In this document: piece after piece, positions 41,848-55,330 of the stretch
How positions within the stretch are numbered: position 1 is the first letter of the stretch
Layout: each line of letters begins with the position of its first letter
NCBI RefSeq assembly: GCF_002102155.1
Contig: NZ_LQOU01000065.1
Location: 1-64,000, forward strand
Length of the DNA stretch: 64,000 nt
DNA from: Mycobacterium europaeum
GTDB lineage: Bacteria > Actinomycetota > Actinomycetes > Mycobacteriales > Mycobacteriaceae
Direction of reading: 5' to 3'
Notes under the pieces: model-generated
Seen by the model: only the letters and a program-made list of their open reading frames with translations
Told to the model about the DNA's origin: nothing
Database searches by the model: none
Made by a program: the position numbers and the translations under genes

Positions 41848-42963
41848 ATGACTCGGCACTGGCTGGTGATGGAAACAACCGGGGAAACAACCGGGACGGG
41901 CGGTGCAGCGCCCTTCGTCGCGCGGGTCGCGGCCGCGGGCCGGCATCTGCCCGGAACCCACCTGACGACCGACGAGCTTATGGCGTCCACCCGCCACCGC
42001 ACCCACATCGACCTGGAACGGCTGACCGGGATCCGCGAACGCCGGGTGTCGGTGGGCGATGAGGATTCCTACACCCTGGCCAGCTCGGCGGCGCTGAACT
42101 GCCTGGCCACCGCGCAGCAGGATCCGGCGGCGCTGGACGTGGTGATCAGCTGCAGCATCACCAAGTTCCGCGACGGGCTGACCCAGTGGCTCGAGCCGAC
42201 CATGAGCAGCGCCGTGGCGCGCGGGATCGGGGCGGTGAATGCGATGACGTTCGATGTGTCCAACGCGTGCGCCGGAATGCTTACGGGCGTGACGATTTTG
42301 AACAACTGGATCCGCCAGGGCGTCGTCGAGCGCGGGCTCGTCGTCAGCGGCGAGTACATCTCGCAGCTCGGTAACAACGCTGCCCGGCACATCCGCAACA
42401 TCATGAGCAAGGAGCTGGCCTCTTTGACGCTGGGCGATGCCGGCGCGGCGCTGCTGCTGGAGCGGGCGCCGGCCGGTTCGGCCGGCATCGCCCTGGCGGG
42501 CTTCACCACCGTCGCCGACTACAGCCGGCTCTGCCTGGCGTATCCGCAGGGGCACGACCCGGGCGCGCGGATGTTCACCAACTCCCGCGCCATCCAGAAG
42601 GCCGCGATCGCCAACACCCCGCTGCTGTTGAGTGAAGTGCTTGACACCGTGGATCTTTCGATCCACGACATCGACCACGTCATCACCCACCAGACCTCGG
42701 CGCGCGCCATCCGCAAGGGAATGGCCCGGATGTCGGAGGTGTTCGGCGACAGCCCGCGCCACGACGCGGTGATCACCGTCGACCGCTACGGCAACACGGC
42801 CTCGACGACCCACACGGTGGCCCTCGTCGAGGAACTCGAAGCCGGCCGCATCAAGCCCGGGGAGCGAATCGCGTTGCTGGCGTTGGCCTCGGGACTGGAG
42901 ATCGGTGTGGTCTTGTTGACCCTGGACGAGGATGTGGTGAGCCGCTATGGGCACGGTGATTGA
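41848..42963 (+). CDS. 3-oxoacyl-ACP synthase III family protein with full catalytic triad
   Basis: This 371-residue thiolase-fold condensing enzyme has the KAS III triad Cys141 (SNACAGML), His281 (THQTSARAI) and Asn316 (YGNTASTTH). The N-terminal RVAAAGRHLPGTHLTTDEL and TGIRERRVSVGDEDS are typical FabH-like sequences. It would condense an acyl-CoA or acyl-ACP with a second acyl unit. AAGGAGG at 41833-41839 fixes ATG 41848. Its end overlaps the next KAS III-like gene by 17 bp, implying a stoichiometric partner. It may be co-transcribed with the DosR-boxed nitroreductase. Confidence 0.88.
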   Translation: MTRHWLVMETTGETTGTGGAAPFVARVAAAGRHLPGTHLTTDELMASTRHRTHIDLERLTGIRERRVSVGDEDSYTLASSAALNCLATAQQDPAALDVVISCSITKFRDGLTQWLEPTMSSAVARGIGAVNAMTFDVSNACAGMLTGVTILNNWIRQGVVERGLVVSGEYISQLGNNAARHIRNIMSKELASLTLGDAGAALLLERAPAGSAGIALAGFTTVADYSRLCLAYPQGHDPGARMFTNSRAIQKAAIANTPLLLSEVLDTVDLSIHDIDHVITHQTSARAIRKGMARMSEVFGDSPRHDAVITVDRYGNTASTTHTVALVEELEAGRIKPGERIALLALASGLEIGVVLLTLDEDVVSRYGHGD

Positions 42964-43834
42964 TCGGATCGACGTCTTGCACCCGCGGCTGCGGGGGCGC
43001 CACAGCGCGTTGCACCTGGCCGTCGTCGCCGCCAAGGACTGCCTGAAGCGGGCCGGATGCGACGCCTCGGAGCTCGACCTGGTCGTCAACGCCGGCATCT
43101 ACCGCGACCGCAACCTCGGTGAGCCGGCGCTCGCCGCGCTGATCCAGGACGATATCGGCGCCAACCCGGAGGACCCACACGCCGGCGCCCACGGCACCTT
43201 CTCCTTCGACATCGCCAACGGCACGTGCGGGCTGCTGACGGCGCTGCAGATAGTCGACGGGTTCATGCGCGGCCGCGCCATCCGGCGCGCCCTGGTGGTC
43301 GCCAGCGACGCCGACCCCGGGCACGGGATGAGCGAGCACTTCCCGTTCTCGGCCGCCGGCGCGGCGATGCTGTGCGGCTGGTCCGACGACGACTACGGCC
43401 TCAGCCGCGTCTCCTGGGTGAACGAACCGAGTGAAGCCGGCGACGAAACATTCAGCGCCACGGTCGGTTTCGCCGACTCCCGCAACGTCCTGCGCTTCTG
43501 TCAGTCGGCGGCGATCGACGAGCGGTTCGCCGCGGCGGCCGGGCGCGCGGTGGCGGCGTGCCTGGAGGAGCAGTCGGTGCGGCTGTCCGACGTCGACGCG
43601 ATCGTCGCCGCCCCCGCCCGGGCCGGATACCGCACCGCGCTGGGTGCCCGGCTGGGCGTGCCGGTCGAGGCGATCAGCGTCGCCGACGACGAACGCATGC
43701 ACACCGCCGCCCTGGCCGCCGCGTTCGGGCAGCGGGCCGAGCGGTTGCCGGCGGGCGCGCGGGTCCTGTTCGTCGCGGCCGGGGCCGACGTCGTCGCCGG
43801 CGCCGCCCTCTATCGACAGCCACCGCACGGCTGA
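42947..43834 (+). CDS. Degenerate KAS III-like partner protein
   Basis: This 295-residue thiolase-fold protein keeps a cysteine at the nucleophile position (Cys94, NGTCGLLTAL). It lacks recognisable histidine and asparagine motifs: the C-terminal half reads VAAPARAGYRTALGARLGV and DDERMHTAALAAAF where HQA and GNT would stand. It is also about 70 residues shorter than its neighbour, missing the N-terminal part. It is probably a non-canonical or structural half of a heterodimer with the 41848 product; such asymmetric KAS III pairs occur in some lipid and lactone pathways. It overlaps that gene by 17 bp. Confidence 0.78.
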   Translation: MGTVIDRIDVLHPRLRGRHSALHLAVVAAKDCLKRAGCDASELDLVVNAGIYRDRNLGEPALAALIQDDIGANPEDPHAGAHGTFSFDIANGTCGLLTALQIVDGFMRGRAIRRALVVASDADPGHGMSEHFPFSAAGAAMLCGWSDDDYGLSRVSWVNEPSEAGDETFSATVGFADSRNVLRFCQSAAIDERFAAAAGRAVAACLEEQSVRLSDVDAIVAAPARAGYRTALGARLGVPVEAISVADDERMHTAALAAAFGQRAERLPAGARVLFVAAGADVVAGAALYRQPPHG

Positions 43835-43895
43835 GATCGCGCCCGCGAGCGGTCGTCGCAGCGCACTTGTCGTACCCGGCTGCGAGGATGGCGTT

Positions 43896-45146
43896 ATGTC
43901 TTCGACCGCATCTGTTGGCGCCGTGGCGGTGAGTCCTGGCGAGCGTCTTGAGGTGTTGTTCGAGGAGTTGGCGGAGTTGGCCGGTCAGCGCAACGCGCTT
44001 GATGGGCGCATCGTGGAGATCGTCGCCGAGATCGATCGCGACGAGTTGTGCGGGCTCACGGGCGCACGATCGGTGCCGGCTCTGGTGGCCTGGAAGCTGG
44101 GCTGCTCGTCGGGCAACGCGCATACGATCAGCACCGTGGCGCGGCGGCTGGAGGAGTTTCCGCGCTGCGCGAAGGGCTTGCGGGAGGGGCGGCTGTCGCT
44201 GGATCGGGTCGGGGTCATCGCCGCGCGCGCCGGCGCGGGATCCGATGAGCACTATGCGCAGCTGGCGCAGGTGGCCACGGTCAACCAGCTGCGCACCGCG
44301 GTCAAGCTGGAACCGGGACCCGGCCCCGACCCTCGGCCCGAGCCTGAGTGCTCGATCACCACGACCCGTACTGAGGCCGGCAGCTGCTACCGGATCGCAC
44401 TTCCCCGCCGGGACGCCGCCAAGTTCGACGCGGCGCTGGCCTCGCATCGTGAGGCGTTGATCGCCGAGTGGAAGCGCGATCACGGCGAGGGCGATGGCGG
44501 TTCAGATCGGCGGCCCCCGTTGCCTAGCACCGCCGAGGCGTTTCTGCGTTTGGTCGAGGCGGGGTGGGACGCCGAGGCGGCACGGCGGCCGCACGGGCAG
44601 CACACCACGGTGGTGGTGCACCTCGACGTTGAGCAGCGCGCCGCCGCGCTGCACCTGGGTCCGCTGCTGTCCGACGCCGAACGCCGCTACCTGACCTGTG
44701 ATGCCACATGTGAGGTCTGGTTCGAACGGCACGGCGAGCCCATCGGCGCGGGCCGTACCACCCGCACCATCAACCGGCGGCTTCGCCGCGCGCTGGAGTA
44801 TCGCCAACCCATGTGCGCGGTTCCCGGCTGTGGCGCCACCCGCGGTCTGCACGCCCACCACATCCGGCACTGGGAAGACGGCGGCCCCACCGAGCTGGCC
44901 AACCTGGTGCTGCTCTGCCCGTATCACCACCGGCTGCACCACCGCGGCGTCATCACCATCACCGGGACCCCAGACGCTCTCGTCATCACCGATAGCGCCG
45001 GCCGCGCACTGAGCCCCGGATCGCTGGCGCACCCACCCACTGGGCCCCCACCGGCTGTCGCGCCGTGCCCGGGGCCCACCGGCGAGCGCGCCGACTGGTG
45101 GTGGTACGAACCCTTCCGGCCCCAACCACCACCGACAACCAATTAG
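43896..45146 (+). CDS. 13E12-family DUF222/HNH endonuclease-like protein
   Basis: This 416-residue protein has an N-terminal DUF222 domain (LEVLFEELAELAGQRNAL and the GCSSGNAHTISTVARRLEEF helices) and a C-terminal HNH motif: CAVPGCGATRGLHAHHI, a downstream NLVLLCPYHHRLHH. This is the REP13E12 family, found in many copies in mycobacteria and sometimes used as phage integration sites. A proline-rich tail ends the protein. No inverted repeats or integrase are visible around it, so mobility is unproven. It interrupts the otherwise hypoxia-related gene order and has no DosR-type site upstream. Confidence 0.88.
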   Translation: MSSTASVGAVAVSPGERLEVLFEELAELAGQRNALDGRIVEIVAEIDRDELCGLTGARSVPALVAWKLGCSSGNAHTISTVARRLEEFPRCAKGLREGRLSLDRVGVIAARAGAGSDEHYAQLAQVATVNQLRTAVKLEPGPGPDPRPEPECSITTTRTEAGSCYRIALPRRDAAKFDAALASHREALIAEWKRDHGEGDGGSDRRPPLPSTAEAFLRLVEAGWDAEAARRPHGQHTTVVVHLDVEQRAAALHLGPLLSDAERRYLTCDATCEVWFERHGEPIGAGRTTRTINRRLRRALEYRQPMCAVPGCGATRGLHAHHIRHWEDGGPTELANLVLLCPYHHRLHHRGVITITGTPDALVITDSAGRALSPGSLAHPPTGPPPAVAPCPGPTGERADWWWYEPFRPQPPPTTN

Positions 45147-45166
45147 CCCCCTGGCAGCCGGTCGAT

Positions 45167-47563
45167 TCAGCGGGCAGCTGCCACCTGCTGCTCCAGGTCG
45201 ACGATGCGGCGGGTGGTCTTGACCACCACGTCGGGGTTCAGGCTGATCGAGTCGATGCCGCAGCGAACCAGGAACTCGGCCATGTCGGGGTAGTCCGACG
45301 GCGCCTGACCGCACAACCCGGAGTGAATCCCGTTGCGGCGGCAGCCCTCCACGGCCAGGCGGATCATCTCCTTGACGCCCTCGTCGCGTTCGTCGTAGTC
45401 GAAGGCCACGATCTCGCTGTCCCGGTCGACGCCGAGCGTCAGCTGGGTGAGGTCGTTGGATCCGATGGAGAACCCGTCGAAGCGCTTGGCGAACTCGTCG
45501 ATGAGGATGACGTTGTTGGGGATCTCGCACATCGCGTACACCTTGAGCCCGTCCTCCCCGCGGTGCAGACCGTGTTTGGCCATCTCCGCCAGGACCAGGT
45601 CCGCCTCGGCCACCCGGCGCACGAACGGCAACATCAGCACGACGTTGGTCAGCCCCATCTGTTCGCGCACCCGCTTCATCGCCCGGCACTCCAGCGCGAA
45701 TCCCTCGGCGTAGGCCGGGTGCGCATAGCGCGAGGCGCCGCGGAACCCGATCATCGGGTTGCTCTCGACGGGCTCGAAGGCGGTCCCGCCGAGCAGGCTG
45801 GCGTATTCGTTCGTCTTGAAGTCCGACATCCGCACCACCACGGGCTTGGGCCAGAAGGCGGCCGCGATGGTGCCGATCCCCTCGGAGAGCCGTTGGACGA
45901 AGAACTCGCCGCCGTCGGCATAGCCCTGGGTGAGTCGGGCGATGGTCCGGCGGGCCTCGGGGTCGTGGACCTTGTCGGGATGCAGCAGGGCCAGCGGGTG
46001 AACCTTGATGTATTCGCTGACGATGAACTCCATCCGGGCAAGCCCGACACCGTCACTGGGCAGGAACGACGTCTTGAACGCGAGGTCGGGGTTGCCGAGG
46101 TTGATCATGATCTCGGTGCGGGGCCGCGCCAGGTCGGCCACTTCCGTGCGGTCGACGTGGAAGCCGACCTCGCCGCGGTAGACGCGCCCCGTGTCGCCCT
46201 CCACGCAGGACACCGTGACGACCTCGCCGTCCGGCACGCTCGCGGTGGCGTCGCCCGCCCCCACCACGGCCGGGATGCCGAGTTCGCGCGCGATGATCGC
46301 CGCGTGGCAGGTGCGCCCGCCCCGGTTGGTGACGACGGCGGCCGCCGTCTTCATGACCGGTTCCCAGTCCGGCGTGGTGATGTCGGCGATCAGAACCTGG
46401 CCGGGTTGGAACTCCGACAGTTGATCGAGGTGCTCTATCCGTTTCGCCACGCCGGTAGCCACCTTCTCGCCGACCGACCGGCCCTCGGCGAGTACCTCGC
46501 CTTTGCCTTCCAGGACGTAACTCTCCACCGTCGTCAGGCTGCGCTGGGAGGCCGCCGTCTCGGGGCGGGCCTGGACGATGTAGAGCTTCCCGTCGAGACC
46601 GTCTTTGGCCCATTCGATGTCCATCGGCCGCCCGTAGTGCCGCTCGATGGTGCAGGCGTAGCCGGCCAATTCGAGGACGTCCTCATCGGTGATGCAGAAG
46701 TGGGCGCGGTCGGCCTTGGGCGTGGGGATGTTGCGGGTGGTGTGCTTCGTTCCGCCCGCGACGAAGACCATCTTCACGGCCTTGTCGCCGACCAGGCGGC
46801 GCAGCACGGCGCGGTGGCCGGCCAGGTATGTCGGCTTGTGGACGTAGAACTCGTCGGGGTCGACGGCGCCCTGCACCACGTTCTCGCCGAGCCCGTAGGC
46901 GCCGGTGATGAACACGACGTCGTTGAAGCCCGACTCGGTGTCGATGGTGAACATGACGCCCGACGAGGCGAGGTCGGAGCGCACCATCTTCATCACGCCG
47001 ATCGACAGCGCGACCTTGAAGTGGTCGAAGCCCTGGTCGATGCGATAGTGGATGGCCCGGTCGGTGAACAGGCTGGCAAAACAGCGGCGGCACGCGTCGA
47101 GCAGGCTCTCGGCCCCCGTGACGTTGAGGAAGGTCTCCTGCTGGCCGGCGAAGCTCGCCGTCGGCAGGTCCTCCGCGGTGGCCGAGCTCCGAACCGCCAG
47201 GCTGACATCCTCGCCGTACTCGTCCTGCAGCATCCGGTAGGCGGCCACGATCTCGGCGGCCAGGTCGTCGGGAAGGCCTGCGCCGTAGACGATCTCGCGG
47301 GCGCGTTTACCTTTGCGCGCCAGCGCGGCCACGTCGCCCGGGTCCAGATCGTCGAGCTCGGCGTGTAGCGCGTCCCACGCCCCGGCGCTGTCCAGGACGT
47401 GCTTGTAGGCCGCGGCGGTCGTCGCGAACCCGTGCGGCACCCGGATGCCCTGCCCGGACAGCTTCTGGAACATCTCGCCGAGCGAGGCGTTCTTTCCGCC
47501 GACCAGCGGGACGTCGCTGATGCCGACCTCCTCGAAGAAGCGAATGTAGGTCAAGTCGCTCAT
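45167..47563 (-). CDS. ppsA: Phosphoenolpyruvate synthase
   Basis: This 798-residue PEP synthase has an N-terminal ATP-binding domain (LVGGKNASLGEMFQ, then AVRSSATAEDLPTASFAGQQ). The swivelling phosphohistidine is His420 in GGRTCHAAIIARE. The C-terminal PEP-binding barrel ends GLCGQAPSDYPDMAEFLV. It converts pyruvate and ATP to PEP, AMP and phosphate, allowing gluconeogenesis from pyruvate. GGGAGGAAAG precedes ATG 47563. It is the last gene of the minus-strand nifJ operon, 28 bp after the DHOD-like gene, so pyruvate could be either oxidised by NifJ or recycled to PEP. Confidence 0.93.
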   Translation of the reverse strand: MSDLTYIRFFEEVGISDVPLVGGKNASLGEMFQKLSGQGIRVPHGFATTAAAYKHVLDSAGAWDALHAELDDLDPGDVAALARKGKRAREIVYGAGLPDDLAAEIVAAYRMLQDEYGEDVSLAVRSSATAEDLPTASFAGQQETFLNVTGAESLLDACRRCFASLFTDRAIHYRIDQGFDHFKVALSIGVMKMVRSDLASSGVMFTIDTESGFNDVVFITGAYGLGENVVQGAVDPDEFYVHKPTYLAGHRAVLRRLVGDKAVKMVFVAGGTKHTTRNIPTPKADRAHFCITDEDVLELAGYACTIERHYGRPMDIEWAKDGLDGKLYIVQARPETAASQRSLTTVESYVLEGKGEVLAEGRSVGEKVATGVAKRIEHLDQLSEFQPGQVLIADITTPDWEPVMKTAAAVVTNRGGRTCHAAIIARELGIPAVVGAGDATASVPDGEVVTVSCVEGDTGRVYRGEVGFHVDRTEVADLARPRTEIMINLGNPDLAFKTSFLPSDGVGLARMEFIVSEYIKVHPLALLHPDKVHDPEARRTIARLTQGYADGGEFFVQRLSEGIGTIAAAFWPKPVVVRMSDFKTNEYASLLGGTAFEPVESNPMIGFRGASRYAHPAYAEGFALECRAMKRVREQMGLTNVVLMLPFVRRVAEADLVLAEMAKHGLHRGEDGLKVYAMCEIPNNVILIDEFAKRFDGFSIGSNDLTQLTLGVDRDSEIVAFDYDERDEGVKEMIRLAVEGCRRNGIHSGLCGQAPSDYPDMAEFLVRCGIDSISLNPDVVVKTTRRIVDLEQQVAAAR

Positions 47564-47591
47564 CGTCTCTTTCCTCCCTGTAGTTACCGCG

Positions 47592-48607
47592 TCAATATGC
47601 TTCGTAGATACCGTTGTTGGCCTTGCGGACCGCCCAGACGTAATCCGCGCGTTCGCGGAGCCCGGAGTGCTCGGTATCGGGCGCGGCCAGCAGCCCGCGC
47701 ACCTCGGCGAGGGACTGAAAACCCTTGCGGGCCATCCACTCCGACAGCCCTCGCAGCAGCACGTCCGCGTACTCGGGACCGTGGCGCAGCAGTGCTGATG
47801 CTGACTGCACGACATCCGCCCCGGCCAGCAGGTACTTGACCACGTCGCCGGCGAACTCCACCCCGGTGCTGGCGGCCAGCGAGGCGCGAATCCGGCCGCT
47901 CAGCAACGCGATCCAGGTCAGCGGCACGCGCGTTTCGGCCGCCGTCGACAGCGTCACGGTGCGCACCGCGGTGAGCGTCTCGGGGTCGATGTCGGGCTGC
48001 AGGAACCGGTTGAACAGCACCAGGCCGTCGGCGCCCGCCGCGTCCAGCCGGTGCGCCATGTCGGCGGTCGCGCTGAAGTACGGGCTGAGTTTGACTGCGA
48101 CCGGGATGCCGGCCGCGCTTTTGACCTCGGCCAGCACGTCGAGGTGGCGCTGCTCCACCGCGCGGCCGTCCACGCCGGCGTCGCCGGGCAGGTAGTAGAT
48201 GTTCAGCTCGATCGCCGCCGAGCCGGCGTCCTGCATGCGGCGGGCGTAGTGCGCCCAGTCGCCGGGCGTGGACGCGTTGAGGCTGCCGATCACGGGAACG
48301 TCGACCGCGGCGACCGCGCGCTCGAGCTGGCGCAGGTAGCGCTCGGGGCCGCCGTTGCCTGACGATTCGACGTTGGCGGGGAAGTAGCTCAGCGACTCGG
48401 CGTAGCTTTCGCTGCCCTGCAACGCCATTCGCTCGTTGTGCGCCGCCTCGCGCCGCAGCTGCTCCTCGAACAGCGAGTAGAGCACCACCGCACCGACCCC
48501 GGCGTCGGCGAGCCGGCGCACGCCGTCGACGGTATGGCTGAGCGGGGACGCCCCGGCCACCAGCGGGTTGTGCAGGCTCAGGCCGAGGTAGCGCGTGGAT
48601 AGGTCCA

Positions 48608-48608
<1 letters not shown>
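47592..48608 (-). CDS. Dihydroorotate-dehydrogenase-like FMN protein
   Basis: This 338-residue FMN-binding TIM-barrel protein resembles class 1 dihydroorotate dehydrogenases (LGLSLHNPLVAGASPLSHT, VPVIGSLNASTPGDW, VAVKLSPYFSATADM). The usual catalytic Cys/Ser loop is not clear, and pyrimidine synthesis genes are absent. Such DHOD-like proteins are common neighbours of nifJ-type oxidoreductases in bacteria and may exchange electrons with them; the substrate is unknown. ATGA overlap couples it to nifJ upstream. ppsA follows after 28 bp. Confidence 0.82.
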
Positions 48609-52170
<3,562 letters not shown>

Positions 52171-52174
<4 letters not shown>

Positions 52175-53844
52175 CGGGGCTCCGGGATCATCTCGATGGC
52201 GTGCACCGGGCACTGCTCGTAGCAGGTGGCGCAACCGGTGCAGCGGTCGTAGTCGAAGCGGTAGCGGTGACCCGGCCCCAGCTTGATCACCGCGTCCTCC
52301 GGGCAGGCGCCCAGGCAGCCGTCGCACTCGAAGCAGTTGCCGCACGATAGGCACCGGCCGGCCTCGAACGTCGCTGCCTGCGCCGACAGGCCACCGACCA
52401 CCTCATCGAACCCGCTAATGCGTTGCGTGGCGGGAAGTTCGGGCTCGGTGCGCCGGGAGGCGTCGCCGAAGTACCACGGGTGCAGCAGGCCGAACTCCGC
52501 GGTCGGATTTTTGGGGGCGCGCTCCCCGTCGACGCCGCGCAGCCACGCGTCGATGTGACGGGCCGCCTTCTTGCCGTGCCCGACGGCGACCGTCACGGTG
52601 CGCTCGCAGGGCACCATGTCGCCGCCGGCGAACACCCCCGGGCAGCCGGTCATCAGCGACGACGACACGCGCACGGAACCGTCGTCGTCGAACTCCACAC
52701 CGGGCAGGCTGCGCATGAACGCCGACTCGGTTTCCTGCCCCAGCGCCATGATCACGGTGTCGGCCGCCAGCGTCTCGAATTGCCCGCTCGGCACCGGACA
52801 TCCGGATTCGTCGAGTCGCATGAGCTCCACCTGGAGTTCGGGGCCGTCGAAGGCGGTGATCGTGCGCAGCCAGTGGATCCGCACGCCCTCGCGCTCGGCC
52901 TCCTGCACTTCGTGGGAGTGCGCGGGCATCTGGGCCGCCGTGCGGCGGTAGATGATGACGGCGTCCTCGGCGCCGAGTCGGCGCGCGACGCGCGCGGCGT
53001 CCACCGCGGTGTCGCCGCCGCCGTACACGGCGACGCGGCGGCCGAGTTCGGGTGTTTCGCCGACGGCGACGGCGCGCAGGAAGGAGACCGCGTCCAGCAT
53101 CGAAGCGGCATCGGCGGCCGGGATGTCCACGCGCTTGGCGAGGTGGGCACCGACGGCGACGAACACCGCGTCGAAACCCCCGGCGTCGCGTTCGGCGGCG
53201 AGGTCCTCCACCCGGTGCCCGCACGTGAACTCCACGCCCAGCGCGGCGATGCGGTCGATCTCGGCGTCCAGCACGTCGCGGGGCAGCCGGTATTTCGGGA
53301 TGCCGTAGCGCATCATCCCGCCCGGCTGCGCGCCGGTGTCACGGACCTCCACCAGGTGGCCGAGCCGCGCGAGGTGATAGGCGGCCGACAGGCCGCTGGG
53401 GCCGGCGCCGACCACCAGCACCCGCTTGCCCGTCGTCTGCGGCGGGTGGTCGAACCGCCATCCCTGCGCGCGGGCGGTGTCGCCGAGGAACCGTTCCACC
53501 GCGTGGATCGACACCGAGGAGTCCAGATGCGCCCGGTTACAGACGGATTCGCAGGGGTGGTAGCAGACGCGGCCGTGGATCGCGGCGAAGGGGTTGTCGG
53601 CGGTCAGCTGCCGCCAGGCTTGCTCGAAGCGTCCGCTCCGGGCGTGGGCGAGCCACGCCTGGATGTTCTCGCCGGCGGGGCAACCGGCGTTGCACGGCGG
53701 CAGCAGATCGACGTAGATCGGGCGGCGTTCGCGGACCGGGCCCGCGCGCGGCCGCCCGTGCACGAGGTCGGGCAGTGCGGTCAGGTCGGTGCGGGACGCG
53801 GCGGCGAAAGCATCTGCCTCGCTGCTCAATTGCTGTCCCTGCAC
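52171..53844 (-). CDS. GltD-like NAD(P)H:acceptor flavoprotein with ferredoxin clusters
   Basis: This 557-residue protein has an N-terminal Fe-S domain with CNAGCPAGENIQAW and CYHPCESVCNRAHLD. A FAD domain follows (VLVVGAGPSGLSAAYHLARL), then a NAD(P) domain (VAVYGGGDTAVDAARVARRL). The C-terminal ferredoxin part carries CLSCGNCFECDGCLGACPEDA and CTGCATCYEQCPVHA (each within limits). This is the small-subunit glutamate-synthase family fused to ferredoxin, often an NAD(P)H-ferredoxin link. GTG 53844 with AAGGGGG upstream is the likely start. It heads the nifJ operon, divergent from tgs1 with a DosR box between them. Confidence 0.85.
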
Positions 53845-53903
53845 CCCCCTTACGATATGGCCGGGGGCGCCCCGCCGCAGCCGCCGTTTGGCCTCAGTAG
53901 TTG

Positions 53904-53917
53904 AGGACTTACGGCCC
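53904..53917. promoter_or_regulatory. DosR box between nifJ operon and tgs1
   Basis: AGGACTTACGGCCC is one outer base off the left half-site and keeps the WW centre. It is 37 bp before tgs1 ATG 53954 and 60 bp before the divergent GltD-like start at 53844. Confidence 0.68.
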
Positions 53918-53953
53918 TGCCAGCGGGCCGTTGCGGCGCGGAAAGTAGCGACC

Positions 53954-55330
53954 ATGGAGCGATTGACCGCGCTCGATGCCGGTTTCCTCGAGGTCGAGGA
54001 TTCCGACCCGCACGTCAGCCTGGCGGTGGGCGGGGTGTCGATCGTGGAGGGACCGGCCCCGACGTACGAGGAGTTTGCCGCGTCGTTTGCCAAACGCGTC
54101 GAGACCATCCCGCGCTGCCGGCAGGTCCTGCGGACCCACCCGCTCGACCTGCGGCCGCCCGAATGGGTGGACGACCCCCACTTCGACCTCGCGCGTCACC
54201 TGCACCGGGTCGCGCTGCCGCACCCCGGCGGCGAGCGGGAGCTGTTCGACATGGTCGCCACGCTGATGGAGCGCCGGCTCGATCGCGAGCGCCCGCTGTG
54301 GGAATGCTGGATCATCGAGGGGCTGAGCAAGGGCCGGTGGGCGGTGCTGACCAAGATCCACCACTGCATCGCCGACGGCATCGCGACCACCCAGCTGTTG
54401 GCGAAGTTCAGCGACGACGGCCACGGGGACACCTTCGCCGCCAACGTCGGCGCCGCGAGAAAGCCCGCGCCTGCGGCGGCCCCGAAGGTGAGCCTCAACC
54501 CCTTGAGCTGGGCCGGCGGAATCGCTCGGAGCACCTTCGGCGCGGTGGCCGCGGCCGAACACGCGGCGATCGGGGTGGCCGAGCTGGCGGCCGGCCTACT
54601 GCGTCCCGCCCCGGAATCGTCGCTGCACGGGTCGGTCACCACGATGCGGCGGTACAGCGCCGCACGCGCCCGGTTGGCCGACATGAACAAGGTGGCCCGG
54701 GCATTCGACGTCACGCTGAACGACGTTGCGCTGGCCGCGATCACGCACAGCTATCGGGCCGTCTTGCTGGCGCGCGGCGAGCGGCCCGGCCCGGATTCGC
54801 TGCGCACCCTCGTTCCCGTCTCGGTGCGCGCGGTCGACCACTTCAATGTCGCGGGTAACCGGGTCTCGGCGATGCTGCCGTTGCTGCCGGTCGACGAGCC
54901 GGATCCGGTGCGGCAGCTCAAGCTCGTGCACGACCGGCTTGCCCGTGCCAAGGCGAGCGGCCAGAGCGAGGGTGGCAGCGCGGTGGTGGTGGCGGCCCAA
55001 CGCAGCCCGTTCGCGCTGTCCGCGTGGGCGATTCGGTTGCTCTCCCGGCTGCCCCAGCGGGCGGTGGTCGCGTTGGCCACCAACGTTCCCGGTCCGCGGA
55101 CCCGGCAGCGGCTGATGGGTCGTCGGGTGCTGGAGCTGCTGCCGATTCCGCCGATCGCCCTTCAGGTGCGCACCGGCGTCGCGATGCTCAGCTACGCCGA
55201 CACCTTCGTCTTCGGCATCACCGCCGACTACGACACCGCGCCCGACATCGACACGCTCGCCGCCGGCATCGAGGACGGCATCGCGCGGCTCGTGGTGGCC
55301 GCCCGCGCCCGGCGGCGCAAGTCGTCATGA
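53954..55330 (+). CDS. tgs1: Triacylglycerol synthase (WS/DGAT family)
   Basis: This 458-residue acyltransferase has the HHxxxDG active site IHHCIADGIATT (His136, His137, Asp141). The N-terminal start MERLTALDAGFLEVED matches Tgs1, and the later PLWECWIIEGL, DVTLNDVALAAITHSYR and ATNVPGPR motifs are those of Rv3130c. Tgs1 is the DosR-induced enzyme that stores fatty acids as triacylglycerol in hypoxia, acting at the inner face of the membrane. A DosR box is 37 bp upstream, shared with the nifJ operon. Its last 6 bp overlap the convergent PAS-ANTAR gene. Confidence 0.92.
   Translation: MERLTALDAGFLEVEDSDPHVSLAVGGVSIVEGPAPTYEEFAASFAKRVETIPRCRQVLRTHPLDLRPPEWVDDPHFDLARHLHRVALPHPGGERELFDMVATLMERRLDRERPLWECWIIEGLSKGRWAVLTKIHHCIADGIATTQLLAKFSDDGHGDTFAANVGAARKPAPAAAPKVSLNPLSWAGGIARSTFGAVAAAEHAAIGVAELAAGLLRPAPESSLHGSVTTMRRYSAARARLADMNKVARAFDVTLNDVALAAITHSYRAVLLARGERPGPDSLRTLVPVSVRAVDHFNVAGNRVSAMLPLLPVDEPDPVRQLKLVHDRLARAKASGQSEGGSAVVVAAQRSPFALSAWAIRLLSRLPQRAVVALATNVPGPRTRQRLMGRRVLELLPIPPIALQVRTGVAMLSYADTFVFGITADYDTAPDIDTLAAGIEDGIARLVVAARARRRKSS

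Noticed and set aside
43835..45166. Complete insertion sequence or prophage around the 13E12 gene
   Set aside because: No transposase, integrase, terminal inverted repeats or target duplications could be found by eye.
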